Source of the DNA: Pyrinomonadaceae bacterium
GTDB taxonomy: Bacteria > Acidobacteriota > Blastocatellia > Pyrinomonadales > Pyrinomonadaceae
Reading direction: 5' to 3'
Assembly (NCBI GenBank): GCA_025054715.1
Contig: JANWYH010000007.1
Coordinates: 1-64,000, forward strand
DNA: 64,000 bases
Within the stretch, counting starts at the first letter, position 1, and each line of letters begins with the position of its first letter. Shown here piece by piece: positions 8,245 through 15,976 of the stretch. The position numbers were made by a program, and so were the translations under genes. The notes beneath the pieces were generated by a model. That model was not told where the DNA came from. It did no database searches and saw nothing but the letters and a program-made list of their open reading frames with translations.

Positions 8245-8516
8245 AATTTTTCGAGAGATTGCGCTTCAATCTGTATGTTTCTCGACTCTCTAATCAAAAC
8301 CTTGAAAATTCTTTCTAGTGCATCGTTGCTTATAAAGCCAGCATTTTTCGATAGAGCGTTTTCTAAAATTTGCTTTTCCCTCTGCAGATCAACTACGGGA
8401 AGTTGTTTTTTAAGTTTGAAAATACCGATTTTTCGGCATAGAACGGCTCTTTGATTGATTAGTCTGACTATTTCTGCATCTATCATATCTATCTCACGTC
8501 GCCAATCTTCAATCAT
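8241..8516 (-). CDS. Chorismate mutase, AroQ class
   Basis: Rearranges chorismate to prephenate, the branch point to Phe and Tyr. This 91-residue all-helical protein aligns with the E. coli P-protein mutase domain. The expected active-site residues can be placed: R7, R23, K34, D43, R46, E47 (in DLQREKQ) and Q82. It starts at ATG 8516 behind GGAGG (8521-8525 on the plus strand) and ends in an ATGA overlap with the dehydratase-like gene, so the two are probably translationally coupled. As a free-standing mutase it may also serve as the regulatory partner of the bare DAHP synthase core, as known for some AroQ/I-beta pairs (inference). It is the first structural gene after the attenuator. Confidence 0.92.
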   Translation of the reverse strand: MIEDWRREIDMIDAEIVRLINQRAVLCRKIGIFKLKKQLPVVDLQREKQILENALSKNAGFISNDALERIFKVLIRESRNIQIEAQSLEKL

Positions 8517-8531
8517 TTTTCCTCCAAAAAC

Positions 8532-8562
8532 AAAAAAGCCGTGAAACTTTTCGTCTCACGGC
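8532..8562 (-). terminator. Attenuator terminator in the aromatic operon leader
   Basis: On the minus strand GCCGTGAGAC (8562-8553) pairs with GTTTCACGGC (8547-8538), 10 bp with one G.U, around a GAAAA loop. Six T (8537-8532) follow. It lies between the leader peptide and the chorismate mutase ribosome-binding site, so it would stop transcription before the first structural gene. Confidence 0.88.
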
Positions 8563-8587
8563 TGAAGGTTTTTGACTTTTCTTATCT

Positions 8588-8674
8588 TTAATCTTTTATG
8601 CACAAAGCCTCACCTTCAGCCGTTTTGCCGAAGTAAAACCAGAAAAAGCCGAAGGTGAAACTTAATGTTTTCAT
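8588..8674 (-). CDS. Phe-rich leader peptide of the aromatic operon
   Basis: A 28-codon open frame starting ATG at 8674 and ending TAA at 8588-8590. Residues 6-15 read FTFGFFWFYF: six Phe (codons TTC and TTT mixed), one Trp and one Tyr in ten residues. The remainder (GKTAEGEALCIKD) is ordinary. This matches in size, composition and position the PheL-type leader peptides of enterobacterial pheA operons, although sequence and phylum differ. There is no clear Shine-Dalgarno; the ATG sits 9 nt after a perfect TATAAT, so the leader mRNA may be leaderless or nearly so. Its job would be to measure charged tRNA-Phe through ribosome stalling, not to make a functional product. Confidence 0.85.
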   Translation of the reverse strand: MKTLSFTFGFFWFYFGKTAEGEALCIKD

Positions 8675-8683
8675 CTTGTTGTT

Positions 8684-8712
8684 ATTATATTCATCAGAAG
8701 CAGAGTTGTAAA
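8684..8712 (-). promoter_or_regulatory. Promoter of the aromatic operon
   Basis: On the minus strand TTTACA (8712-8707), exactly 17 bases, then a consensus TATAAT (8689-8684). A start about 7 bases further would fall within a few bases of the leader-peptide ATG at 8674. It lies back to back with the promoter of the 8751 gene, with the two -35 boxes side by side. Confidence 0.8.
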
Positions 8713-8741
8713 GTGAAAAGGAAATTTTTTATGTCTATAAT
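8713..8741 (+). promoter_or_regulatory. Promoter of the NHL/M23-like lipoprotein gene
   Basis: TATAAT at 8736-8741 with GTGAAA (8713-8718, four of six consensus) 17 bases before it. The gene's ATG follows 9 bases after the -10 box with no Shine-Dalgarno, suggesting a leaderless message. Confidence 0.5.
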
Positions 8742-8750
8742 TTTGCTTTT

Positions 8751-10664
8751 ATGACTAGCAATCGTTTGATCATGCTTTTTTTGCTGCTACTGTCTTCTTG
8801 CTCTTTTGAGTATGATAGCAACGCTATTTGGACAGTTAGGACGTTTGCAGGATTCCTTAAGGAATTTGAAGAGCCTTTCGGACTTGCTGTTGATAATAAG
8901 GGAAACGTCTATGTTTCAGACGGTCAAAAAAACTCGATTTTTCGAGTTTCTCCGAAAGGAGCAGTAGAACTTTTAACGGGCAGTCTTAATACGCCTTCTC
9001 ACATTGCTTTTGACAGAAAGGGAGCGTTGCTGGTTGCTGACACAGGTTCTCATACGATTAAGAGAATAAATCTTGACAGCAATCAAATAGAAATTGTTGC
9101 TGGTGTAGAAGGTAAAAGAGGATATTTAGACGGTGATTCGAAGACGGCGCTTTTTAATGCTCCCATTGGCATTGCAGTTTCGGGTGATAAAATTTTCGTA
9201 TCTGATACTTACAATGATAAAATTCGTGTAATTGAAGATGGCAAAGTGAAAACCCTAGCGGGCGGTGTTCAGGGATATGTAGATGGACCTGAAGCCGAAG
9301 CAAGATTTAACACGCCTTGTGGAATTGTTGCTCTTTCTGACGGAAGTCTGCTGGTTGCGGACCTTCTTAATCGTGCAGTAAGAAAAATATCAGATGGCAA
9401 TGTTACAACCTTAATTCGTGATTTGGAAGCTCCTGTTGCTTTAGCTGTTGATAGTGATGGTGTGCTTTATATTGCTGATGGAGATAGCATAAAAGTTGTG
9501 AAGAACTTATCTTCTTCCGAAGTAGAGCTTCTTTCTTCTGATGAAGCTGGTCTTGAAGATGGTGCGGCACGAGAATCAAAATTTATGCGACCTTCTTCAA
9601 TCTCAGTTTACGGGAAAACCGTGTTCGTAGCAGATTCAGATAACAGCCTTGTAAGAGTGATTACCTCAAAGCCTATAGGCAAAGAGGTTTCAGATGAGGA
9701 AAAGCGTTATCTCATAGGTGAAGTAAAGAACTTTTCTTCGAGATGGTGCTATGAACCGCCTGAAAGAAAACGTGACATAGCGGGAACTTTTGGTGAAATT
9801 CGTGGTGAACTTAAACAAATCAATGATGATGCCTGGTTTCATAACGGAGTTGATATAGCAGGTTACCACGGTGAGAAAGCCTTTTTTATGAGAACTGAAA
9901 AGGTGCTTCTTCCTTCCTCCGTATTTAACTTTGCAGACATGCGCGAAAGCTTACGACTTCCTCTGTCAGGATACGTTCATATAAAATTGGGTCGTGACGT
10001 TAAGGATCGCCCTTTTGAGGATGAGAGATTTCAATTTTATTTTGATGAGCAAGGTAAGCTAAAAAGCTTGCGGATTGCAAGAGGCACTGTTTTCTATGAA
10101 GGTGAGCCTATCGGCACTCTTAATCAGATGAATCATGTTCATTTAATTATTGGAAGAAGAAGTCTTATACAAAATCCTTTTCTGGCTGTTAATTTTCCTG
10201 GGATTTCTGATACTATTCAGCCAATAATTGAAGACATTTATTTTGTAAATGAGTTTTGGCAACCAGTTAGCCTATCGAAGCCTAACGGCAGGGTAAGAGT
10301 TTTAGTGCGTGCTTTTGATAGAATAGACGGAAATCCGGCGAGAAGAAAGTTAGGATTATACAGCATTGGTTACCGGCTTCTAGAAGGCGATTCTATCGTT
10401 TTTGATAAATTTCCTTCAATCGTTTTCGATAAGCTTCCTCGTCAGAAACGAGCTTCTCTGGTTTATGCTCCTGGGAGCCAGTCAGGCGTAAGTCTGGAAA
10501 CCTCTTTTATTTACATAGCTACAAATCACCTTCAAGATGGTGAAATCGTAGAAGATTTTTTAGATGTTGATAGTCTAGAGCCTGGCAATTATAAACTGCA
10601 AGTGATAGTTGCGGATTTTTTCGGTAACAGGGCGCAAAAAGAGATTGTTTTTACGAAAAAGTAG
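8751..10664 (+). CDS. Lipoprotein with NHL repeats and an M23-like peptidase domain
   Basis: A 637-residue envelope protein. The N-terminus has a lipobox (LLLLSSC, Cys17). Residues about 28-305 are NHL-type propeller repeats (EPFGLAVDNKGNVYVSD, PSHIAFDRKGALLVAD, NAPIGIAVSGDKIFVSD). From about 330 comes an LytM/M23-like module: FGEIRGEL, then FHNGVDIAG with H364 and D368, and NHVHLIIG with H462 and H464. This H-x(3)-D plus H-x-H layout matches the zinc ligands of M23 endopeptidases. The last 150 residues look beta-rich and are unassigned. Cell-wall cleavage or binding guided by the propeller is inference. ATG 8751 lies 9 bases after TATAAT without Shine-Dalgarno; an internal ATG (residue 8) is possible. 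Confidence 0.72.
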   Translation: MTSNRLIMLFLLLLSSCSFEYDSNAIWTVRTFAGFLKEFEEPFGLAVDNKGNVYVSDGQKNSIFRVSPKGAVELLTGSLNTPSHIAFDRKGALLVADTGSHTIKRINLDSNQIEIVAGVEGKRGYLDGDSKTALFNAPIGIAVSGDKIFVSDTYNDKIRVIEDGKVKTLAGGVQGYVDGPEAEARFNTPCGIVALSDGSLLVADLLNRAVRKISDGNVTTLIRDLEAPVALAVDSDGVLYIADGDSIKVVKNLSSSEVELLSSDEAGLEDGAARESKFMRPSSISVYGKTVFVADSDNSLVRVITSKPIGKEVSDEEKRYLIGEVKNFSSRWCYEPPERKRDIAGTFGEIRGELKQINDDAWFHNGVDIAGYHGEKAFFMRTEKVLLPSSVFNFADMRESLRLPLSGYVHIKLGRDVKDRPFEDERFQFYFDEQGKLKSLRIARGTVFYEGEPIGTLNQMNHVHLIIGRRSLIQNPFLAVNFPGISDTIQPIIEDIYFVNEFWQPVSLSKPNGRVRVLVRAFDRIDGNPARRKLGLYSIGYRLLEGDSIVFDKFPSIVFDKLPRQKRASLVYAPGSQSGVSLETSFIYIATNHLQDGEIVEDFLDVDSLEPGNYKLQVIVADFFGNRAQKEIVFTKK

Positions 10665-10684
10665 ATTCCGTGTGGCAGGGGCTT

Positions 10685-11614
10685 ATGCGAATAGTTTTCA
10701 TGGGAACGCCTCGAGCGGCTTTACCAAGTCTTGAAAAATTGGTCGAAAAGGGCTACGAGATAGTAGCCGTTTATACGCAACCTGATAAACCAGCGGGTCG
10801 GGGGCAAAGACTCGCGGCTTCGCCTGTTAAGGAATTTGCCTTAAGTAATGGATTAGAGGTTTTTCAGCCGCATAAAATAAAAACAGCGGAACAGATAGAA
10901 AGGTTTCGCTCTCATAAGGCGGATGTAGTTGTTGTAGTTGCCTACGGAAAAATTCTTCCTAAGGAGTTTTTAGAAGCCTATCCATTAGGAGCTGTGAATG
11001 TCCATTTTTCGCTTCTTCCTAAATATAGGGGAGCTGCTCCGGTTAATTGGGCTATTGCCAATGGTGAGAAAATAACTGGAGTTACTACGATGAAAATGAA
11101 TGAAGGTCTCGATACCGGTGACATTTTGCTTCAACGAACCGTAGAAATCGGAGAAGATGAGACTTCTTCGGAGCTGATGGAAAGGCTTAGTCTTTTAGGT
11201 TCAGAACTTCTTTTAGAGACTTTGGAAAATCTTGACAAGATAAAGCCGCAAAAACAAGATGAATCATTAGCAAGTTACGCTCCGATGCTTAAAAAAGAAG
11301 ACGGATTAATCAATTGGCAAATGACTGCGACTGAAATCAGGAATCGAATTAGAGGTTTTCAACCTTTTCCGACCTGCTACACTTTCTTTCGTGGCAAGAA
11401 AGTCACCATTTGGAAAGCTTATGAGGTTCCTGAAAGAGGCGAGGGCGAAGGTATGATAGCTTTTGCCGATAAACAGCTTTTGGTGTCCTGCGGGAGCGGA
11501 ACGATGCTCAAAATAGAAGAGCTACAGCCTGAAGGAAAAAGGAGAATGACTGCATCTGATTTCCTGAATGGCTGGAGACCAAAGACTGGTGAAAAGTTTA
11601 CAAATTCGCCTTGA
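10685..11614 (+). CDS. fmt: Methionyl-tRNA formyltransferase
   Basis: Formylates initiator Met-tRNA with 10-formyltetrahydrofolate. The protein begins MRIVFMGTP at ATG 10685, preceded by AGGGG (10676-10680); an in-frame GTG at 10670 lies upstream of that site. Family motifs are TQPDKPAGRGQ, NVHFSLLPKYRGAAPVNWAI (holding the catalytic Asn-His region), GVTTMKMNEGLDTGDIL and the C-terminal OB-like domain with IRGFQPFPTCYT. Length (309 residues) is normal. It starts 20 bases after the lipoprotein gene and may be cotranscribed. No peptide deformylase gene, its common partner, is beside it here. Confidence 0.95.
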   Translation: MRIVFMGTPRAALPSLEKLVEKGYEIVAVYTQPDKPAGRGQRLAASPVKEFALSNGLEVFQPHKIKTAEQIERFRSHKADVVVVVAYGKILPKEFLEAYPLGAVNVHFSLLPKYRGAAPVNWAIANGEKITGVTTMKMNEGLDTGDILLQRTVEIGEDETSSELMERLSLLGSELLLETLENLDKIKPQKQDESLASYAPMLKKEDGLINWQMTATEIRNRIRGFQPFPTCYTFFRGKKVTIWKAYEVPERGEGEGMIAFADKQLLVSCGSGTMLKIEELQPEGKRRMTASDFLNGWRPKTGEKFTNSP

Positions 11615-11633
11615 TTCGTTCTTGCTGAGAGGT

Positions 11634-11663
11634 TTGCTGCAAATTATATTAAGTTGCTAAAAT
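11634..11663 (+). promoter_or_regulatory. Candidate promoter of the DASS transporter
   Basis: TTGCTG (11634-11639), 18 bases, TAAAAT (11658-11663). The ATG at 11673 follows exactly 9 bases after the -10 box and lacks a Shine-Dalgarno, the same layout as at 8751. Confidence 0.45.
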
Positions 11664-11672
11664 TAGACACAC

Positions 11673-13463
11673 ATGTTTGATCCGATATCTACAACACTTG
11701 CTTTGCTTGTTCTAGCACTTATTCTTTTCGCTACTGAAAAATTGCCCGTTGATATAATAGGCATTCTTCTTGTGATGGCTTTGATTTTAACGGGCATTCT
11801 GACGACGCAAGAAGCTCTTGCAGGTTTTGGTGACAGTATAATAATCACAATAGCAGGCCTATTTGTTTTAACAGGGGGGCTGGTTAAGACTGGGATAGTT
11901 GACATAATCGGTAAAAGATTATACGAAGTTGCAGGTAAGAGCCAGCTTTTGCTAACTGGTTTGATAATGGTAGCAGCAGCTATAAGCGCTTCGATTCTAA
12001 AGAATACAACAACTACGGCAATGTATCTTCCAGTTGTTTTAGGAATTGCTGAAAAGACGAAGATGTCCCCGTCTAAGCTTTTAATGCCACTTGCGTTTGG
12101 AGCTATTCTCGGAGGTAGCTGCACCCTAATAGGGACCTCAACAAATTTAGCTGTATCGAGTGCAATAGAAAGATACGGAATGGCACCTTATACAATGTTT
12201 GAATTAACCGCTGTTGGAACTATAGCCGCTTTCGTAGGCATATTTTACATGCTTACCGTAGGCATAAGGCTACTTCCAGAAAGGGGGGCCATCGAGTCTT
12301 TTACCAAGCAATATAATATTCGCGATTACATTTCGGAGATAATTGTCCTGCCCGAGTCCCGTCTAGTAGGCAAAACACTTGAAGATGCTGACATAAGCAA
12401 AAACTTTGATCTTAATGTCTTGAGGATTATTCGTGCGGATGAAGAAAGAATAAAACCCCGCGCAAAAGAGACAATTCAAGCGGGTGATATTCTCATTGTC
12501 GAAGGCAAGATATCTGATATCCTCAAAATAAAATCAGAAACTGGTGTAGAAATCAAGCCCGATTTTGAACTGAACGATAAAATTCTTGAAACCGACGATA
12601 TAGAACTTTTTGAGGTTATGATAATGCGGGATTCAAGTTTTATCGGACAGACCTTAAAGAGTTTGGATTTTCGGCAAAGGTATGATCTTACGGTTCTGGC
12701 GATAAACCGCCATGGGGAAACGATTTTTGAAAAGCTGAGTGAAGTGCCTCTCAAATTTGGTGATGTTCTTCTCGTTCAAGGCAGAAGACGTCTTCTCGAG
12801 CCATTGTTTTTAAGGGGAGAGCTTCTCTTCTTAGAAGAGGTCTCAACTAACATCTTGCGCTCGGAAAAGCAAAGATGGGCACTGATTGCGTTTGGAGTTT
12901 TTCTGTTACTTTCTATCAGTGGAGCTGTTTTTAGTCTAAACATACCTTTAGTTATTGCTGTTTTAATAGGTGTCTTGATTTTACTTGCTACGAAAACAAT
13001 TCGTTACTCTGAAATTTATTCGCTGATTGATTTTAGGTTGCTGGTTCTAATAGCCAGCATGCTTAGTTTTGGGGTAGCTATGGAAAAGACTGGAACGGAT
13101 TTATATCTTGCGGGCCTTATAAAACTCTACTTTGAACAGTATGGTCCTACGGCACTTCTAGCAGGTTTTTTTATCCTAACTGTCCTTTTAACACAACCTA
13201 TGTCGAATCAAGCAGCGGCTCTCGTAGTTTTGCCCGTCGCCGTAAAGACGGCAGTATCACTGGGACTTAATCCTAGAACTTTTGCTGTTGCAGTTACCTA
13301 CGCCGCGTCAGTTTCTTTCATCACTCCTTTAGAACCTGCTTGTGTTTTGGTTTATACGCCCGGAAGATACCGCTTTTTTGATTTCGTCAAGGTTGGTTCG
13401 ATTCTTACGGTGTTAGTTGGTATCGTTGTAATTTTGCTTGTTCCTGTTTTTTGGAAGTTTTAA
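11673..13463 (+). CDS. DASS/SLC13-type transporter with two RCK-C (TrkA_C) domains
   Basis: A 596-residue inner-membrane ion transporter. N-terminal membrane segments carry the family elements SILKNTTTTAMYLPVV and GGSCTLIGTSTNLAVSS. Residues about 210-385 are soluble and hold two TrkA_C-like ligand-binding domains, each with 'I-P-GDILIVEG'-like ends (AGDILIVEG, FGDVLLVQG). A second membrane half follows with SNQAAALVVLPVAV and FITPLEPACVLVYTPG. The layout matches the YfbS/SacC-like group of anion (sulfate or dicarboxylate):sodium symporters; substrate cannot be read from sequence. No Shine-Dalgarno; the start is set by a -10 box 9 bases upstream. PilZ and GCS2-like genes follow on the same strand. 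Confidence 0.87.
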   Translation: MFDPISTTLALLVLALILFATEKLPVDIIGILLVMALILTGILTTQEALAGFGDSIIITIAGLFVLTGGLVKTGIVDIIGKRLYEVAGKSQLLLTGLIMVAAAISASILKNTTTTAMYLPVVLGIAEKTKMSPSKLLMPLAFGAILGGSCTLIGTSTNLAVSSAIERYGMAPYTMFELTAVGTIAAFVGIFYMLTVGIRLLPERGAIESFTKQYNIRDYISEIIVLPESRLVGKTLEDADISKNFDLNVLRIIRADEERIKPRAKETIQAGDILIVEGKISDILKIKSETGVEIKPDFELNDKILETDDIELFEVMIMRDSSFIGQTLKSLDFRQRYDLTVLAINRHGETIFEKLSEVPLKFGDVLLVQGRRRLLEPLFLRGELLFLEEVSTNILRSEKQRWALIAFGVFLLLSISGAVFSLNIPLVIAVLIGVLILLATKTIRYSEIYSLIDFRLLVLIASMLSFGVAMEKTGTDLYLAGLIKLYFEQYGPTALLAGFFILTVLLTQPMSNQAAALVVLPVAVKTAVSLGLNPRTFAVAVTYAASVSFITPLEPACVLVYTPGRYRFFDFVKVGSILTVLVGIVVILLVPVFWKF

Positions 13464-13493
13464 TTTGAAAGCTTGCTAGGGAGAAGGCTAGGA

Positions 13494-13817
13494 ATGTCTG
13501 AATATGAAAAAATAAGCAAAGACAGAAGACGATTTGAAAGAAAGCGCGTCAAGATTGAAGTTTCATTTTATAAAGGTGGACAAGTAATTAAAACGGCAAA
13601 TACTCGTGATATTGGCTTGGGTGGGCTTTACATAGCTAGTGATGCGGAGGTCAAGGTAGGCGATCTTTTGAGCTTAACGATTGATTTTGAAGAAGGAAAG
13701 TTTAAGGCAGAAGCGGCAGTTGTTTATGTTGACGAAGGTCAGGGCTTTGGTGTAAGATTTCAAAATCTTTCAAAAGAAAGCGAGGAGCTTTTGAAAAAAG
13801 CGATTGAGATAGAATAA
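13494..13817 (+). CDS. PilZ domain protein
   Basis: A 107-residue single-domain protein. The c-di-GMP-binding elements are complete: the arginine motif RRRFERKRV near the N-terminus and DIGLGGLYI (the D/N-x-S-x-x-G position) about 30 residues later. It probably acts as a cytoplasmic c-di-GMP receptor. The start is ATG 13494, with AAGG (13484-13487) six bases upstream; a TTG start at 13473 would put the Shine-Dalgarno inside the gene. Neighbours give no clear target; it sits between a transporter and a carboxylate-amine ligase, all co-directional. Confidence 0.88.
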   Translation: MSEYEKISKDRRRFERKRVKIEVSFYKGGQVIKTANTRDIGLGGLYIASDAEVKVGDLLSLTIDFEEGKFKAEAAVVYVDEGQGFGVRFQNLSKESEELLKKAIEIE

Positions 13818-13844
13818 TTTAAGTGGAAGATCGAGGAAAAGGAG

Positions 13845-14960
13845 ATGTTCGAGCAATTTACTTTGGGAATAGAAGAGGAATTTCAGATAGTTGATCCGAA
13901 AACAAGAGAATTAAGGTCTCATGTTTCGGAGATACTTGAAGAGGGGAAGTTGCTTTTAGGTGAGCAAGTAAAGCCTGAAATGATTCAGTCAACGATTGAG
14001 GTAGGAACTGGCGTTTGCCGAGATATAAAAGAAGCTAAGGAAGACATAAAAAAGCTCCGTTGTATAGTTTCTGCTTTAGCCCGCCGTAAGGGTCTTGAGA
14101 TAGTGGCAGCTTCGACTCATCCTTTTTCAAAATGGTCAGAACAGCAAATCTATGAGCACGATCGTTATAAGCTTCTGGTTGATGAAATGCAAATGGTGGC
14201 TCGCTCGCTTCTTATTTTCGGGCTGCATGTTCACGTGGGGGTTGCAGATAGGGAAAGACAAATTCACATAATGAACGCTGCAAGATACTTTTTGCCTCAT
14301 GTTTTAGCGCTTTCTACTTCATCGCCTTTTTGGTTAGGATTTAACACTGGACTGAAAAGTTACCGTTGTGAAGTCTTTAAGAAGTTTCCGCGAACTGACA
14401 TACCTGACTATTTCGATTCTTATCAATCCTTTGAAAGCTATGTTAATCTTCTAATCAAGATGAACTGCATTGATAATGGTAAGAAGATATGGTGGGACAT
14501 TCGCCCGCACCCTAATTTTCCGACTCTTGAGTATAGGATTTGTGATATACCAACGCGCGTAGATGATACTATTGCCATAGCCGCGCTTTTTCAAGCCATA
14601 ACGGCTAAACTTAATAAACTTATAGATCAAAACTTAGGATTTCGTCTTTATCGTCGCGCTTTGATTCAAGAAAACAAGTGGCGAGCCGTTAGATACGGTC
14701 TTGATGGAAAACTTTTAGACCTGGGTAAGCAAAAGGAAGTGCCCGTGAAGGATCTTATCTGTGAGCTTTTGGAGTTTGTTGATGATGTTGTTGATGAGCT
14801 TAATTGTCGCGAAGAAATTGAGCATATTTACACGATTTTACAGCGAGGAACTTCTGCAGACGAACAGCTCCGGGTTTACGAAGAAACAAAAGATCTGAAT
14901 GCGGTAGTTGATATGTTAATAAAAAACACGATGGAAAATGTGCCTGAGAGATGTTTTTAG
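13845..14960 (+). CDS. GCS2-type carboxylate-amine ligase
   Basis: A 371-residue member of the glutamate-cysteine ligase type 2 (YbdK) family, ATP-dependent ligases joining a carboxylate to an amine. Motifs are TLGIEEEFQIVDPKTREL at the start, the HVHVGV strand, and RPHPNFPTLEYRICDIPTRVDD late in the domain, where the Glu and Arg residues bind Mg-ATP. A true glutathione role is uncertain: many YbdK proteins show only weak glutamate-cysteine ligase activity. GAGG (13833-13836) precedes ATG 13845 at 8 bases. The next gene, convergent with one base between stop codons, is a glutamine-amidotransferase-like protein; such ligase/GATase pairs may act on one compound (inference). Confidence 0.88.
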   Translation: MFEQFTLGIEEEFQIVDPKTRELRSHVSEILEEGKLLLGEQVKPEMIQSTIEVGTGVCRDIKEAKEDIKKLRCIVSALARRKGLEIVAASTHPFSKWSEQQIYEHDRYKLLVDEMQMVARSLLIFGLHVHVGVADRERQIHIMNAARYFLPHVLALSTSSPFWLGFNTGLKSYRCEVFKKFPRTDIPDYFDSYQSFESYVNLLIKMNCIDNGKKIWWDIRPHPNFPTLEYRICDIPTRVDDTIAIAALFQAITAKLNKLIDQNLGFRLYRRALIQENKWRAVRYGLDGKLLDLGKQKEVPVKDLICELLEFVDDVVDELNCREEIEHIYTILQRGTSADEQLRVYEETKDLNAVVDMLIKNTMENVPERCF

Positions 14961-14961
14961 T

Positions 14962-15972
14962 TTAGACTTGATTGTGGGCGGCTTTCGTTTGTTCGTTTTT
15001 GTGTTTCAGAGCGAGCTTTAGGAAATTCTCAAACAATATCCTTCCGTCGCGAGATTCGTTTTGATGCTCCCAGCGAGTTGGATTCTTCGACCAGTCCTCA
15101 AAAGATTTTTCCAGGTGAAATTGAACCGAATAGATCAATTGCCCTTCAGAGCGTTTTACCATCATCTGATTTCTACAGAGATAAGATGTAGCAAGGAGTT
15201 TGAAGCCTTCTGGCACGCCATCAACTTGAAGACCGTGATTTTGCCAAACTCGGAGAATGCTATCTTCTAAAGTATAATCTTGCCAGACTCTGGATTCCAT
15301 GCTTTCGCGGTTTCTTTCCGAAATGCCTGCAAAGATTGGATCAGTTACATCAAGGATTTTTACAAAGCGGTATTGATATTCTATTACTCTGTTGTTTCTT
15401 TTTTGTGAGGGCGATAGATTGTCAAGAGTTTTCAACTTACAGCCGAAAGCTAGTCCAATTAGCTGGTGAGAGCCACAGATTGCTAAAATCGGTGTTTTTG
15501 TTCTTCTTAAAAAATCTTTAGCCTTTTCAATATGTTCGGCATTGTAGTAGTCAAAATCTGATAAAGTTCCGCTCATTACGATAGCATCCGGAAAAAAAGC
15601 CTTTTCAGCTTCTTCCATTTCTGAGAGGTGGACTGTCAAAGTTTTAGGGGATTTTACAAGTCTTATTACGTTTTTTGCGATATTATCGCAAGCCATTGCT
15701 GAAATTTTGTTTTCTAGTCTTAGTTTTGCTGGTATCGTGTCATTCCATTCCTCTTTTGCGAGCGGCGATAAGTCGGATTCGTAACGAAGAAGGCAATTTA
15801 CAATTAAAACTTTTGCTGCATCAATGCGTTTTTCGATTGGCTCATAATAGCAAAAATTCCGCCTGTTGAATGGAAAGGGCAATGGCTCCGCTTTTTGAGT
15901 CACATCAAGCATCGAGTTAATAATTTGATAACTTGCCACAAAACGGAAGGAAAGGCAAGCGGACTCAATCAA
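14962..15972 (-). CDS. Class I glutamine amidotransferase-like protein
   Basis: About 336 residues. The central domain shows the type 1 GATase fold: DAIVMSGTLSD, the nucleophile elbow ILAICGSHQLIGLAFG with Cys, and VQFHLEKS with the His and Glu of the triad. The elbow departs from the usual GICLGHQ (first Gly is Ala, LG is GS), so glutaminase activity is likely but not certain. The long N-terminal part (about 100 residues) and C-terminal tail are unassigned. The start is uncertain: the outermost in-frame codon is TTG 15972, four bases after the grpE stop and coupled to its GGAAAGG; ATG at 15912 is the alternative. The gene would be last in the hsp20-clpB-grpE direction. Confidence 0.7.
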   Translation of the reverse strand: MIESACLSFRFVASYQIINSMLDVTQKAEPLPFPFNRRNFCYYEPIEKRIDAAKVLIVNCLLRYESDLSPLAKEEWNDTIPAKLRLENKISAMACDNIAKNVIRLVKSPKTLTVHLSEMEEAEKAFFPDAIVMSGTLSDFDYYNAEHIEKAKDFLRRTKTPILAICGSHQLIGLAFGCKLKTLDNLSPSQKRNNRVIEYQYRFVKILDVTDPIFAGISERNRESMESRVWQDYTLEDSILRVWQNHGLQVDGVPEGFKLLATSYLCRNQMMVKRSEGQLIYSVQFHLEKSFEDWSKNPTRWEHQNESRDGRILFENFLKLALKHKNEQTKAAHNQV

Positions 15973-15976
15973 TAAA

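Larger units (their letters stand above)
8532..8674 (-). promoter_or_regulatory. Phenylalanine-type transcription attenuator
   Basis: Four complementary segments are visible on the minus strand. Segment 1 (8659-8649, TCACCTTCGGC, inside the leader peptide) pairs with segment 2 (8620-8610) over 11 bp with one G.U. Segment 2 in its other register, ACGGCTGAAGGT (8623-8612), pairs perfectly over 12 bp with segment 3, ACCTTCAGCCGT (8569-8558). Segment 3 shares bases with the terminator stem (8562-8538). A ribosome stalled on the Phe codons (8659-8630) would cover segment 1, free segment 2 to hold segment 3, and so allow read-through. Rapid translation lets 1:2 form and the terminator fold. This is the E. 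coli pheA/trp logic; the structure is seen, the regulation is inferred. Confidence 0.88.
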
